Shown: one piece after another, positions 45,304 to 54,659 of the stretch
Layout of the letters: every line of letters starts with the position of its first letter
Position numbering within the stretch: the first letter of the stretch is position 1
Source of the DNA: Salinivivens sp045564975
GTDB lineage: Bacteria; Pseudomonadota; Alphaproteobacteria; Rhodobacterales; Rhodobacteraceae
Length of the DNA stretch: 64,000 bases
Assembly: GCA_045564975.1 (NCBI GenBank)
Contig: JBJLGF010000053.1
Coordinates: 27,388-91,387, forward strand
Direction: 5' to 3'
The notes under the pieces: generated by a model
Seen by the model: only the letters and a program-made list of their open reading frames with translations
Databases searched by the model: none
What the model was told of the DNA's origin: nothing
Translations under genes and position numbers: made by a program

Positions 45304-45753
45304 TTATTGGTTAATTGGAGTCGCCGGCGTCCCATCCTCGTTAATTCTGTGTTTTGAGTAAGCTATATGCTCTTTTGGAAATTCAATCCAATCAAAGGCT
45401 TCTTCCACAAACATATGCGTGTTTAAAGCGATTTGAGATGGGTCATCAAGCGTTCCAATCATTATTACTTGTCGTTCTGGAAATCTTTCAGTTTTAAGCG
45501 AAATTGTTGTTCCACAATCAGGACAGAAGTTTTTATACAATTCTCGACCATGTTCGATACTTTTATAGGTGTATACGCTAAACTCCTTACCCGAAAGCTC
45601 AACATTCTCGTTAAGTATAGAAAGTGCAGAACGACAAGCAGTACCAGTATCCTTCTGACAGAAGCGACAGTGGCAAGTATATGCCAAAAGCGGTTCTTTC
45701 AAAATCTTATAGCGAATGCTCCCACATAGACACCCACCGGAAAGTTTAATCAT
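45304..45753 (-). CDS. GFA/CENP-V family zinc protein
   Basis: A 149-residue member of the GFA (glutathione-dependent formaldehyde-activating-like) family. Zinc cysteines appear as GGCLCGSIRY, CHCRFCQKDTG and FCPDCGTT, in the order expected. Catalytic activity is unproven for most of the family. ATG 45753 follows AAAGG at eight bases, so it is preferred over a GTG at 45768. Confidence 0.9.
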   Translation of the reverse strand: MIKLSGGCLCGSIRYKILKEPLLAYTCHCRFCQKDTGTACRSALSILNENVELSGKEFSVYTYKSIEHGRELYKNFCPDCGTTISLKTERFPERQVIMIGTLDDPSQIALNTHMFVEEAFDWIEFPKEHIAYSKHRINEDGTPATPINQ

Positions 45754-45811
45754 GTAATGACCTTTCACATACAGCTCTAATTTGCGATTGTACTACAACA
45801 GTTTAAACATT

Positions 45812-46222
45812 CTACTCTTTAGTGTCTTTTGGCCTTATCAGATTAACCAAATTCCATCTTATAGCGAGAGCAGCAAGTGCAAGTAAAAGAATTGCACCAC
45901 TTTCATAAAGCAAATCAATAGTATTGATACCTTTTCCCTGTAGAATAATTAAACGACAAAGAGCCGTAATAGCTATGAATATTGGAACTGTGATCGGAAT
46001 TTTTCTAAATTTGTAGAATGCAGCGACCATGCCTAATACCTCTGCATAGATAAACAAAAGTAACAAATCAGTTAGTTTTACTGCTCGCACAGAAACTACC
46101 ATAAATATTTCAACGACAACTGCGTATGTGGTCAAAAAAGCAATTACGACCAGGAGAGTTTTCTCCATAAGCGTGATAATGCGGTACCAATCAAATACTG
46201 TTTCTTTTTCTTCCGACACCAT
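45812..46222 (-). CDS. PsiE-like (phosphate-starvation-inducible E) membrane protein
   Basis: A 136-residue protein with four hydrophobic segments and the PsiE-type pattern: a charged start, a long second helix, LLLLFIYAEVLGMVAAFYKF and RKIPITVPIFIAITALCR. Role unknown in the family. GGAGG sits three bases before the ATG; a GTG one codon later has better spacing, so the true start may be the second residue. Confidence 0.82.
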   Translation of the reverse strand: MVSEEKETVFDWYRIITLMEKTLLVVIAFLTTYAVVVEIFMVVSVRAVKLTDLLLLFIYAEVLGMVAAFYKFRKIPITVPIFIAITALCRLIILQGKGINTIDLLYESGAILLLALAALAIRWNLVNLIRPKDTKE

Positions 46223-46448
46223 AAACCTCCAAAAAATTAGCTATGCATTTGTCCCAAGACTAAAATTAAAATGAATAAACAAAGATCGCGTACCCTTCTT
46301 TTTATAAAATAAATAGTGCTCAGTATTTTAAAATCAAAATAGCAAACCCGCTAAAACATTTTATTGTTTTCGTTTTTAATTTTTACGCTTTGCTAAATGC
46401 GACCTACTGCCTCAATTGTATATGGATATCAAACTCTAAATTTAGTTC

Positions 46449-47288
46449 ATGAAAAGATCTATTATTGACCCTTTAGCCGAATTAATGACGTTGGCTTATA
46501 ACACGTTTTTATCGTTTCAATTTTCAAAGCGATGGATGTTCGCCTTTCTATACGGCCTTTTGTGCCATTTGATATTTACAGTTTCAGTAGTAACAATGCT
46601 AGTGGCGATGTTTTTTGGAATGTCTCAATCATTTGGGAAAATACTCGCCCCGTATTCATACTTTTTAAATTTACTTTTATTACTTCAGTTTCCCATTGCT
46701 CATTCTTTTTTATTATCCAGTATAGGAAAAAAATACCTACTATACTTTTCACCAAAACAATATTCAAAGACACTAACTCCAACCATATTTGCGATAATCG
46801 CCTCTATACAATTATTTTTGTTATTCTTTTGCTGGACGCCCACACAAATTATAATTTGGGAAGCGTCAGGAGCATCGTATTTTTTGATGTGCACGCTTTA
46901 CGGTTCCTCTTGGTTACTGCTGATTTGGGCAAGCATTGATGCTGGCGCAGAGTTACAGTCTGGTGCACTTGGTTGGATGTCACTTGCGCAAAACAAAGCT
47001 CTTAAATTTCCAGAGCTACCAACGTTTGGATTGTTTAAATTTATTAGACAACCAATTTACGCATCCTTTGCCCTCACTACGTGGACAACTCCCAATTGGA
47101 CCCTCGATCAGTTATTAATTGCGGTAGTTTTTACGATTTACTGTGTTGTTGCTCCAATATTTAAAGAAAAAAGGTTTGAAAAAAGGTTTGGTGATAAATT
47201 TACCAACTACAAGTCTCAAGTTCCGTATATGATCCCTTCATTGTCTTTAAAAAAAATCCTATCAAAACCGAAAACGACAATCTCTTAA
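46449..47288 (+). CDS. NnrU/isoprenylcysteine-methyltransferase-like membrane protein
   Basis: A 279-residue protein with six or seven hydrophobic segments. Its C-terminus shows the ICMT/phospholipid methyltransferase pattern: FIRQPIYASF for the R-x-P motif and EKRFEKRFGDKFTNYKSQVP for the E-x(4)-F/Y-x(n)-Y motif. This implies an integral SAM-dependent methyltransferase. The methyl acceptor is unknown. Alone on its strand with a 72-base gap to the next small protein. Confidence 0.75.
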   Translation: MKRSIIDPLAELMTLAYNTFLSFQFSKRWMFAFLYGLLCHLIFTVSVVTMLVAMFFGMSQSFGKILAPYSYFLNLLLLLQFPIAHSFLLSSIGKKYLLYFSPKQYSKTLTPTIFAIIASIQLFLLFFCWTPTQIIIWEASGASYFLMCTLYGSSWLLLIWASIDAGAELQSGALGWMSLAQNKALKFPELPTFGLFKFIRQPIYASFALTTWTTPNWTLDQLLIAVVFTIYCVVAPIFKEKRFEKRFGDKFTNYKSQVPYMIPSLSLKKILSKPKTTIS

Positions 47289-47360
47289 ATACTAACTTTT
47301 TTGTTGAATTAAAAAGGGAGATACTGTTCGCTATCATCATTAATGCAATGAGGAGAAAAT

Positions 47361-47771
47361 ATGATAGAGAATTTTGGTGGAGTAATTAATTTCTTAGCAG
47401 TTTTATTACCAGCAGTAATGGCACTTTATTATGGATATCGATGCCTTTTCGCCAGTGATGCCTTTATAGAGCAATATGGATTAGGCGCAGCTTCTGGATT
47501 TATGGTTAAATTGACTGGAACTTACACAATAACTCAGGCGATTATGTATTTCATTTTAATACTCACAAGTCCAACGGGAGCCTGGGCAGTATTTGCTTTT
47601 GGTACTATTCAATCTTTTTTGTTCCTTATTTTTGGATATACGACGGTTAAGGGGCCCTGGGCAGAAATAGACGGTGTGAAAGCCAGTGCAGAGGGTTATC
47701 TTGTTCCCGCGATTTTATTAGTTTTTCACCTAATTATCATGTTCAATATGAGCGATATTATTTACGCATAA
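47361..47771 (+). CDS. Four-helix membrane protein of unknown function
   Basis: A 136-residue protein with four hydrophobic segments (about 7-27, 46-66, 72-95, 112-133) and short polar loops containing KGPWAEIDG. GAGGAG shortly before the ATG supports the start. I recognise no named family. Could be linked to the preceding membrane methyltransferase by orientation only. Confidence 0.7.
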   Translation: MIENFGGVINFLAVLLPAVMALYYGYRCLFASDAFIEQYGLGAASGFMVKLTGTYTITQAIMYFILILTSPTGAWAVFAFGTIQSFLFLIFGYTTVKGPWAEIDGVKASAEGYLVPAILLVFHLIIMFNMSDIIYA

Positions 47772-47846
47772 ATTTAAGGCTGCTTTTTATTTATCAGTAA
47801 TGGGCAGTCTATCATAAAGTGAAATTGAAGCTTACCAACGTATAAT

Positions 47847-49451
47847 ATGAAGAACCTTAATTTACCCACTCAGCCAAGTTATGCCTCCCGGCGTTCGCCG
47901 GTCCTTGCACAAAACATTGTTTCAACAAGTCATCCACTTGCATCGCAGGCGGGGTTAAACATGATAGCCCAAGGTGGGAATGCCATAGACGCCGCGATCG
48001 CTTCAGCGATAACGCTCACTGTGGTTGAACCCACTGGTTGTGGTCTGGGTTCTGATGCATTTGCAATAATTTGGGATGGGAAAAGTCTTCATGGTCTAAA
48101 CGCTTCCGGCCGATCTCCAGCTGATTGGCATTATGAGCGATTTGCAAATTTTAAAACAATGCCTTTTAGAGGGTGGGAAAGTGTTACCGTTCCTGGAGCT
48201 GTTTCTAGTTGGCTTTCACTCTCTGAAAGATTTGGTGATCTTCCGTTTGAAGCCCTATTTGGACCTGCAATTAAATACGCAAACGACGGATTTGCAGTCT
48301 CGCCTATTATTTCAAAAGTATGGAAAATTGGCGCTCAAGAGTTAAAAAATGAAATTGGTTTTGCAGAAAACTTTATGCGAAATAACAAAGCTCCAAAAGC
48401 AGGTGAGATTTTCATTAATCGAAACCTTGGAAAATCACTCAAACTAATTGCTGAGACTAAATGCAAAGCTTTTTATGAAGGTGAGCTAGCCGAGGCAATT
48501 GAGCGTTGTGCAATCCAAAATAATGCAGTTCTTAAAATAACAGACATGGAACAACATAAAAACGAATGGTGTGGAACTATTTCCAAACAATTATATGATT
48601 TTGAACTTCATGAAATTCCACCCAACAGTCAAGGCATAGCCGCCTTAATAGCGCTTGGAATATTACGTTGTACCGATGTCCATAAGCTATCTCCCGACGA
48701 CCCATTAGCCATCCATTTGCAAATTGAAGCTATAAAGTTGAGCTTAGCCGATGTGAACAATTATGTTTCAGATCCTTCAAGCATGAATGATGTTACCGCG
48801 GACAGGCTTTTGCGAGATAGTTATCTCGAGCAAAGATCCCAACTAATAGATCCCCGACAGTCAAAGGATTTTAAGTCTGGAACACCAACTAATGGTGGAA
48901 CAGTTTATATCACAGCAGCTGATAAATCGGGGCGCATGATATCATTTATACAGTCTAATTATGCAGGTTTTGGTTCAGGAATTTGCATCCCCGAAACAGG
49001 AATACATTTGCAAAATCGTGGAGCAGGTTTTTCATTAAACCCAAGGTCAGTGAATGTTGTGGGGCCTAAAAAAAGACCATTCCATACTATAATTCCAGGA
49101 TTTTTGATGCGAGATGGTCAACCGAGTATGAGTTTTGGCGTGATGGGCGGGCCTATGCAAGCTCAGGGTCACGTACAATTAATCCTCAGAACGGAGCTCT
49201 GGGGACAAGACCCACAGACAGCTATTGATGCGCCACGTTGGCGTTTTGATGAAGGAAAACAGGTGGCCGTTGAGAGCTCTATGCCAACCAAGATCATAAA
49301 TACCTTAAGCGATATGGGTCACGTTATTAAAATTGAAAATTATGATAATAACTTTGGTTTTGGTGGGGCTCAGATTATAAAAAATTTAGGAAATAATTTT
49401 TTTATTGCCGGTTCAGATCCCCGAAAGGATGGTCAGGCCGCGGGTTACTAA
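47847..49451 (+). CDS. Gamma-glutamyltransferase family protein
   Basis: A 534-residue Ntn-hydrolase precursor. The large-subunit part has GGNAIDAAIASAITLTVVEP and PGAVSSWLSLSERFG. The self-cleavage site and Thr nucleophile are best placed at NGGTVYITA (around residue 350), with QSNYAGFGSG and the oxyanion-type MGGPMQAQGH downstream. No signal peptide is visible, so it would act in the cytoplasm, unlike classical periplasmic GGT. It opens a run of peptidases and a peptide ABC importer, suggesting it removes gamma-glutamyl groups from imported peptides. Confidence 0.87.
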   Translation: MKNLNLPTQPSYASRRSPVLAQNIVSTSHPLASQAGLNMIAQGGNAIDAAIASAITLTVVEPTGCGLGSDAFAIIWDGKSLHGLNASGRSPADWHYERFANFKTMPFRGWESVTVPGAVSSWLSLSERFGDLPFEALFGPAIKYANDGFAVSPIISKVWKIGAQELKNEIGFAENFMRNNKAPKAGEIFINRNLGKSLKLIAETKCKAFYEGELAEAIERCAIQNNAVLKITDMEQHKNEWCGTISKQLYDFELHEIPPNSQGIAALIALGILRCTDVHKLSPDDPLAIHLQIEAIKLSLADVNNYVSDPSSMNDVTADRLLRDSYLEQRSQLIDPRQSKDFKSGTPTNGGTVYITAADKSGRMISFIQSNYAGFGSGICIPETGIHLQNRGAGFSLNPRSVNVVGPKKRPFHTIIPGFLMRDGQPSMSFGVMGGPMQAQGHVQLILRTELWGQDPQTAIDAPRWRFDEGKQVAVESSMPTKIINTLSDMGHVIKIENYDNNFGFGGAQIIKNLGNNFFIAGSDPRKDGQAAGY

Positions 49452-49484
49452 TTCATTAAAAAAATTTTTGTATAGAAGGTTAAA

Positions 49485-50570
49485 ATGAACAAAATAGATA
49501 AATTACGCACAAAAATGAAGGAACAAAATGTCGATTTAATCGTCTTGTCACCAGGCGCAAATCTGAATTGGCTTCTTGGAGTAAACCCTCATGCTGATGA
49601 GCGTCCACTATTATTTTTTTTAACACTTTCCGGTTCAGCATTTTTAATGCCCGAACTTGAGGCAGAGAGCGCGAGACAGCATACTGACATTGAGTTTTAT
49701 AATTGGTCAGATGCATCTGGCCCTTTAACAGCTATTGATGAAGTACTTAATGATCTTAAAGGTTTCTCTTATAGAACCTTAGTTATCGATGATACCATGC
49801 GTGCAGATCATGCAGCGCTCGTTCAAGATAAACTATTAAATTCAAATAGATTATTTACGGCATCAACTATTGGTGCGCTAAGAATGCAAAAAGATGCTGC
49901 TGAACAAAAGGTTTTGGAGATAAATGCGCATCAAGCCGATCTGGCAATGCAAAAAGCCTGGGACATAATAAAACCAGGAATGACAGAAGAAGATATAGCC
50001 TCAGTCATACAAAATAGTTTTTCTGATCAAGGAGCACTGCCTCAGTTTTCTATTGTCGCTTCTGGTTCAAACAGTGCCTTCCCCCACCATCAAACAGGAT
50101 CGAGGGAATTACAGGAGGGCGATGTAATCGTAATTGATCTAGGTGGAAAATTTGAAGGCTACGCATCAGATATAACCCGAATGTCCAGTATTGGATCCCC
50201 GCCTAAAGAATATGCTTTGATACATCAAATCGTTGAGGATGCAGTTTGTGCAGCTTTGGCAGTAGCCATGCCTGGTCAAATTTGCAAAAATGTAGATAAA
50301 GCAGCTCGAGACGTTATTGAAAAAGCAGGTTTTGGAAAATATTTTGTTCATAGAACTGGCCATGGATTAGGCAGTGAAATTCATGAACCACCATTTATAA
50401 CATCTACTTCGGAAACTATTTTAGAGCCAGGAATGGTTTTCTCAATTGAACCTGGAATTTATATGCCAGACAAATTTGGTGTTAGACTAGAAGAGATTGT
50501 TATTCTAGGAGATAACGGACCGAAGATATTATCAAAAATTTCACGAGAATTAAAGGTTATTAATCATTGA
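49485..50570 (+). CDS. M24 family metallopeptidase (Xaa-Pro peptidase-like)
   Basis: A 361-residue creatinase/prolidase-fold protein. An N-terminal creatinase-type domain (about 1-125) precedes a pita-bread domain with all five metal ligands recognisable: Asp in VIDLGGKFEGYASDIT (two), His in HRTGHGLG, Glu in SIEPGIYM and Glu in RLEEIV. Likely an aminopeptidase or dipeptidase acting on proline-containing or related peptides. Starts 33 bases after the GGT-like gene on the same strand. Confidence 0.92.
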   Translation: MNKIDKLRTKMKEQNVDLIVLSPGANLNWLLGVNPHADERPLLFFLTLSGSAFLMPELEAESARQHTDIEFYNWSDASGPLTAIDEVLNDLKGFSYRTLVIDDTMRADHAALVQDKLLNSNRLFTASTIGALRMQKDAAEQKVLEINAHQADLAMQKAWDIIKPGMTEEDIASVIQNSFSDQGALPQFSIVASGSNSAFPHHQTGSRELQEGDVIVIDLGGKFEGYASDITRMSSIGSPPKEYALIHQIVEDAVCAALAVAMPGQICKNVDKAARDVIEKAGFGKYFVHRTGHGLGSEIHEPPFITSTSETILEPGMVFSIEPGIYMPDKFGVRLEEIVILGDNGPKILSKISRELKVINH

Positions 50571-50584
50571 TAAATAATATTTTT

Positions 50585-51964
50585 CTAGTCATCATTTCCC
50601 AAATTCCAGTATAAATCTGTCATTAATAAAAGAGAATTCTGAAGCAATTCAATTGGCACATGTTCGTTAGGAGCATGCTGTGAGCACTCCTTGTATGAAT
50701 GTGGTACCCAAATGGTTGGGATGCCCAAAATATCAGTAAAGCAATTATTTGGAAGAGAACCCGCTAAGTTTGGTATGACATGAATTTTACCTCGATGAAA
50801 TTTCTCCATGATATGCTCAACTTTTTTCAACCAAATATTATCCAAATTAGTTCTTGAGGCTTCGAAATTAATAGCATTTTCAGTAATAATTTTAATATCG
50901 TTAAACCCATTTTGATCAAGATGCTCCCTCAAAGATGAAATGACTTCATTTGTATCAGTTCCCACAACAAATCTAAGCTGACATAGTGCTTTTGCTGATG
51001 GTTGAATTGCATTCACCGGCATATCAATATTGCCAGACCTCAAAGCAAGAACAGAAAAAGAGTTCCAACCAAACAGCTTTTCATTTGGAGACAAACCCGG
51101 CTCTCCCCAATTTTCGTCAATTTCAAGGGTCTCAGAAATAGTGGCAGGTAGTGAATGCAACCTGTCACGAACTTCTGCTGAAAGAGAGGTTGGCTTCCAA
51201 TGTTCAATTAAAATTTTTCCATATTTATCCGTAATGATACTCAGTGCATGTGAGAGCCGGACACCGGGATCTCTTAAAATTCCACCCCAATTTCCTGAGT
51301 GATGGGCACCTTCGCGGTATTTAGCTTCAAGCTCAAAATTTATTGCTCCCCTCGAACCAAGGAAGACAGTTGGCACATCAACCGCTACTCTTGGACCGTC
51401 CGAAGCAATTAAAACATCAGATTTAAAATAGTCCTTATACTGTTCACAAAGATCAAATAGTCCAGGAGAACCAATTTCTTCACCCATCTCAAAAACAATC
51501 TTTAGATTAAATCCAAGCTTTTTGCGGATTTTTAAAACTGAAAGTAGGGCTAGTAAATTTATAAGATGCTGACCTTTGTTATCAGCAACACCTCTGCCGT
51601 AAATTTTATCATCAATAATTTTCAATTCATTTGGAATAATTTCTTCAAACCACTGCCCTTCTTGCAACGGGACTGTATCACCATGCCCATATAGTAGAAT
51701 TGTTTTTAATTCTGATGACTCTATTCTCTTTCCAATAAGAAAAGGAGGACCGTCTTTAATGGGGTTATCAATTATTTCTGTTTGAAGACCTAGTTCCGTT
51801 AAAATATCCCAAAGTCCGTCAGTGTAGTAGCTAGTCAAATCCTCTACAGATACAGCATTTTTACTGTCAGTGACGATATTTACCAGACTGCTTAATTTGT
51901 CAAAAAACTTTCCGTCAGTAAACCATTTATTTGAATTTTCTAATGCCTGGTCCGGTGAAGCCAT
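50585..51964 (-). CDS. M20 family metallopeptidase
   Basis: A 459-residue di-zinc peptidase of the M20 dipeptidase/ArgE-DapE type. Ligand regions: LYGHGDTVP, RGVADNKGQ, EMGEEIGSPG, and a late CSQHAPNEHVP near the C-terminus. The lid dimerisation domain lies between. I use ATG 51964 (MASPDQ); the longer ORF begins with TTG at 51985. Convergent with the M24 gene and divergent from the ABC importer operon, which fits joint use of imported peptides. Confidence 0.9.
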   Translation of the reverse strand: MASPDQALENSNKWFTDGKFFDKLSSLVNIVTDSKNAVSVEDLTSYYTDGLWDILTELGLQTEIIDNPIKDGPPFLIGKRIESSELKTILLYGHGDTVPLQEGQWFEEIIPNELKIIDDKIYGRGVADNKGQHLINLLALLSVLKIRKKLGFNLKIVFEMGEEIGSPGLFDLCEQYKDYFKSDVLIASDGPRVAVDVPTVFLGSRGAINFELEAKYREGAHHSGNWGGILRDPGVRLSHALSIITDKYGKILIEHWKPTSLSAEVRDRLHSLPATISETLEIDENWGEPGLSPNEKLFGWNSFSVLALRSGNIDMPVNAIQPSAKALCQLRFVVGTDTNEVISSLREHLDQNGFNDIKIITENAINFEASRTNLDNIWLKKVEHIMEKFHRGKIHVIPNLAGSLPNNCFTDILGIPTIWVPHSYKECSQHAPNEHVPIELLQNSLLLMTDLYWNLGNDD

Positions 51965-52070
51965 ACAAAACCTATTTTTTTGCAAATAAATAAAATATTT
52001 ATAAAAAAACTATAGACACTAAATCGTAACAAGCCTAGCCTCATATGGTGATAATATTTAGGAGGTAGAT

Positions 52071-53633
52071 ATGAATTTTTGCAAACTAGCAAAGCTGTCC
52101 TCAGTTGCCCTGATAATGGCAACAGCAGCAAATGCTGAAAATGTCCTTCGCTGGACAAGTCAAGGCGATGCTTTGACAATGGATCCTCATTCGCAAAATG
52201 AGAGCCCAACAATCGCATTCAATGGACAAATTTATGAAGCACTCGTTGCTCGTGATATTGAAATGAACCTTGTACCAGAATTGGCAGAAAGCTGGACAGC
52301 TTCACCGGATGGGTGGACGTTCAAACTTCGTCAAGGAGTAACATTCCACGACGGCGCCGATTTCACAGCAGAAGACGTAGTTTTTTCTTTCAATAGAGCG
52401 CTTGAAGAATCCTCGGATTACAAAGAGCAAGTAAAAACTGTTTCAAAAATTGAAGTGATTGACGACTATACTGTGAAACTCGTTACTGATGGAGCAAATC
52501 CAATTCTGCCAAACACGCTTACGAATGTGTACATCATGGATAGTGGTTGGGCAAAAACTAATGGAGTGGAAAGACCACAGGATTTTGCTGCAGAAGAAGA
52601 AACATTTTCAGTACGAAATTCTAATGGAACTGGGCCGTTCATGCTAATGAGCAGAGCGCCAGAAGAGCTTTCAGTACTTAATCGGAACCCAAATTGGTGG
52701 GGCGACTCTATGTTTCCTGGTAACGTCGATCGCATAGAATACAGACCCATTAAAAATGCTGCAACCCGTGTCGCTGCATTACTATCTGGTGAAGTTGACT
52801 TTGTATTAGATGCTCCTTTGCAGGATTTAAAACGAATTGAAGCGACAGATGGCCTAACAACAAAAACTGTAGCACAAGTTCGTTCTATATTTTTCGGTAT
52901 GGACCAAAGCGTCGATGAGCTGAGAAGTTCAAACATTAAAGGTGCAAATCCATTCCGAGACATTAGGGTCCGAGAAGCCTTCAATCTTGCCGTAGATAAA
53001 GACGCCATTCAACGAGTTGTTATGGATGGATTGTCATTTCCTACTGGTATAATTACACCGCCAGGCGTTTTGGGTAACACACCTGAACTAGATAAGCAGT
53101 ATGGCTTTGATTTAGACAAGGCCAAAAGCTTAATGGCGGAAGCTGGTTATGCGGATGGCTTCGAAGTTCAACTTGATTGCCCCAACAATCGTTATAATAA
53201 TGACGAGAAGATCTGCCAAGCTGCAGTAGCAATGTTGGCGAAAATTGGAGTTAAAGTAAACCTAGACGCCATACCAAAAGCACAGCACTTTCCCAAGATC
53301 CAAAAAAGAATTTCTGACTTTTATATGTTAGGATGGGGTGTGTCTACGTTGGATAGTCACTATGTGTTCACTTATCTCTTTGACGGAGAAGGATCATGGA
53401 ACGGTATTGGTTACAATAACGCTCGGGTAAATGAAATAACCAAGCTAATTGAAACTGAAACTGATATTCCCAAGCGTACAGCTCTCATTGATGAGGCTTG
53501 GCATATAATTAAAAAGGAAATGCCTTATTTGCCTATTCACCACCAAGTACTTGGCTGGAGCATGAAAGACAATGTTGACGTTCCAATTGCTGCAGACGAT
53601 CATTTGAGACCGAAATACGTAGTTTTCAAATAA
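52071..53633 (+). CDS. Peptide-type ABC transporter substrate-binding protein (SBP family 5)
   Basis: A 520-residue periplasmic binding protein with a signal peptide ending near TAANA. SBP_bac_5 landmarks are DALTMDPHSQNE, LAESWTASPDGWTF, GVTFHDGADFTAEDVVFSF and FRDIRVREAFNLAVDK. It resembles dipeptide/glutathione binding proteins (DppA/GsiB). AGGAGG precedes the ATG. First gene of a four-gene importer operon. The ligand is inferred from neighbouring peptidases. Confidence 0.93.
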   Translation: MNFCKLAKLSSVALIMATAANAENVLRWTSQGDALTMDPHSQNESPTIAFNGQIYEALVARDIEMNLVPELAESWTASPDGWTFKLRQGVTFHDGADFTAEDVVFSFNRALEESSDYKEQVKTVSKIEVIDDYTVKLVTDGANPILPNTLTNVYIMDSGWAKTNGVERPQDFAAEEETFSVRNSNGTGPFMLMSRAPEELSVLNRNPNWWGDSMFPGNVDRIEYRPIKNAATRVAALLSGEVDFVLDAPLQDLKRIEATDGLTTKTVAQVRSIFFGMDQSVDELRSSNIKGANPFRDIRVREAFNLAVDKDAIQRVVMDGLSFPTGIITPPGVLGNTPELDKQYGFDLDKAKSLMAEAGYADGFEVQLDCPNNRYNNDEKICQAAVAMLAKIGVKVNLDAIPKAQHFPKIQKRISDFYMLGWGVSTLDSHYVFTYLFDGEGSWNGIGYNNARVNEITKLIETETDIPKRTALIDEAWHIIKKEMPYLPIHHQVLGWSMKDNVDVPIAADDHLRPKYVVFK

Positions 53634-53647
53634 AATTATAACAGTAC

Positions 53648-53671
53648 GGGGCGCCATTATGATGGCGTCCC
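53648..53671 (+). other. Intercistronic stem-loop after the binding-protein gene
   Basis: GGGGCGCCAT pairs with ATGGCGTCCC over a TATG loop, ten pairs with one G-U in the plus-strand RNA. It starts 15 bases after the binding-protein stop and has no T-run, so it does not look like a terminator. Such stems commonly protect the binding-protein mRNA and keep permease levels lower. Confidence 0.65.
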
Positions 53672-53686
53672 AAATTAGCAGGTTTC

Positions 53687-54658
53687 ATGTTTTATTTTAT
53701 AGTTAACCGGTTAGCTCAGGCGCTTTTGGTTATGGCAGTTGTGTCGGCCATAAGCTTTTCTTTGTTCAATTTTGTCGGCGATCCAGTAAATAATATGGTT
53801 GGTCAAGATGCAACCAGAGAGCAAAGAATTGAGATCAGACAACAGCTTGGATTAGATGACCCTATTTTAGTTCAATATCAGAGGTTTATGGTTAATGTTG
53901 CACAAGGTGACTTTGGTCTGTCCTACCGGATTAAACAGCCCGTCAGTCAATTAATATTGGAAAAGTTACCAGCTACTCTAGAGTTGGTTTTTGCTTCTGC
54001 TATCATTGCTGTATTCATAGGGATCGTTCTTGGCGTTTTTACAGGTATCCGACGTTATTCATGGGTCAGTAAGATAATAATGAGCGTTAGTCTAATAGGT
54101 GTAAGCCTCCCGACTTTTATTATTGGTATAGGTCTAATTTATCTTTTTGCGGTTTATCTGAGGTGGCTCCCCTCCTCTGGCCGGGCAGGAGTAATTGAGC
54201 TTGGTGGGTGGAAGACATCCCTCTTAACTGTCGATGGATGGCGCTCAATAATTTTACCGGCAGTCACCTTATCTCTTTTCCAGCTTACAATGATTTTGAG
54301 ACTGGTTAGAGCGGAAATGTTAGAAGTAATGAGATCAGATTATATAAAGTTTGCCAGAGCTCGAGGTTTAGCAAACAGGGCTATTCATTTTGGTCATGCT
54401 CTCCGCAATACACTTGTTCCCGTGATAACAATTATTGGTTTAAATATCGGTGGCCTGATAGCTTATTCCGTCATCACCGAAACAGTTTTCCAGTGGCCGG
54501 GAACAGGCTTAATGTTTATTCAGGCAGTTGACTTTGTCGACGTTCCTATCATGGCTGCCTATTTGATATTTGTAGCTTTGCTTTTCGTTGTGATAAACCT
54601 CATTGTTGATATTCTTTACTTTGTTGTCGACCCCAGAATACGACGTGGGGGTTCATAA
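53687..54658 (+). CDS. ABC transporter permease, DppB/GsiC type
   Basis: A 323-residue inner-membrane permease with six helices. N-terminal signature is GDPVNNMVGQDATREQ with RQQLGLDDP, and the EAA loop is near YIKFARARGLANRAIHFGHALRNTLVPV. Partner of the next gene's permease in a heterodimeric peptide channel. It starts 53 bases after the binding-protein gene. Confidence 0.94.
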   Translation: MFYFIVNRLAQALLVMAVVSAISFSLFNFVGDPVNNMVGQDATREQRIEIRQQLGLDDPILVQYQRFMVNVAQGDFGLSYRIKQPVSQLILEKLPATLELVFASAIIAVFIGIVLGVFTGIRRYSWVSKIIMSVSLIGVSLPTFIIGIGLIYLFAVYLRWLPSSGRAGVIELGGWKTSLLTVDGWRSIILPAVTLSLFQLTMILRLVRAEMLEVMRSDYIKFARARGLANRAIHFGHALRNTLVPVITIIGLNIGGLIAYSVITETVFQWPGTGLMFIQAVDFVDVPIMAAYLIFVALLFVVINLIVDILYFVVDPRIRRGGS

Positions 54659-54659
54659 C

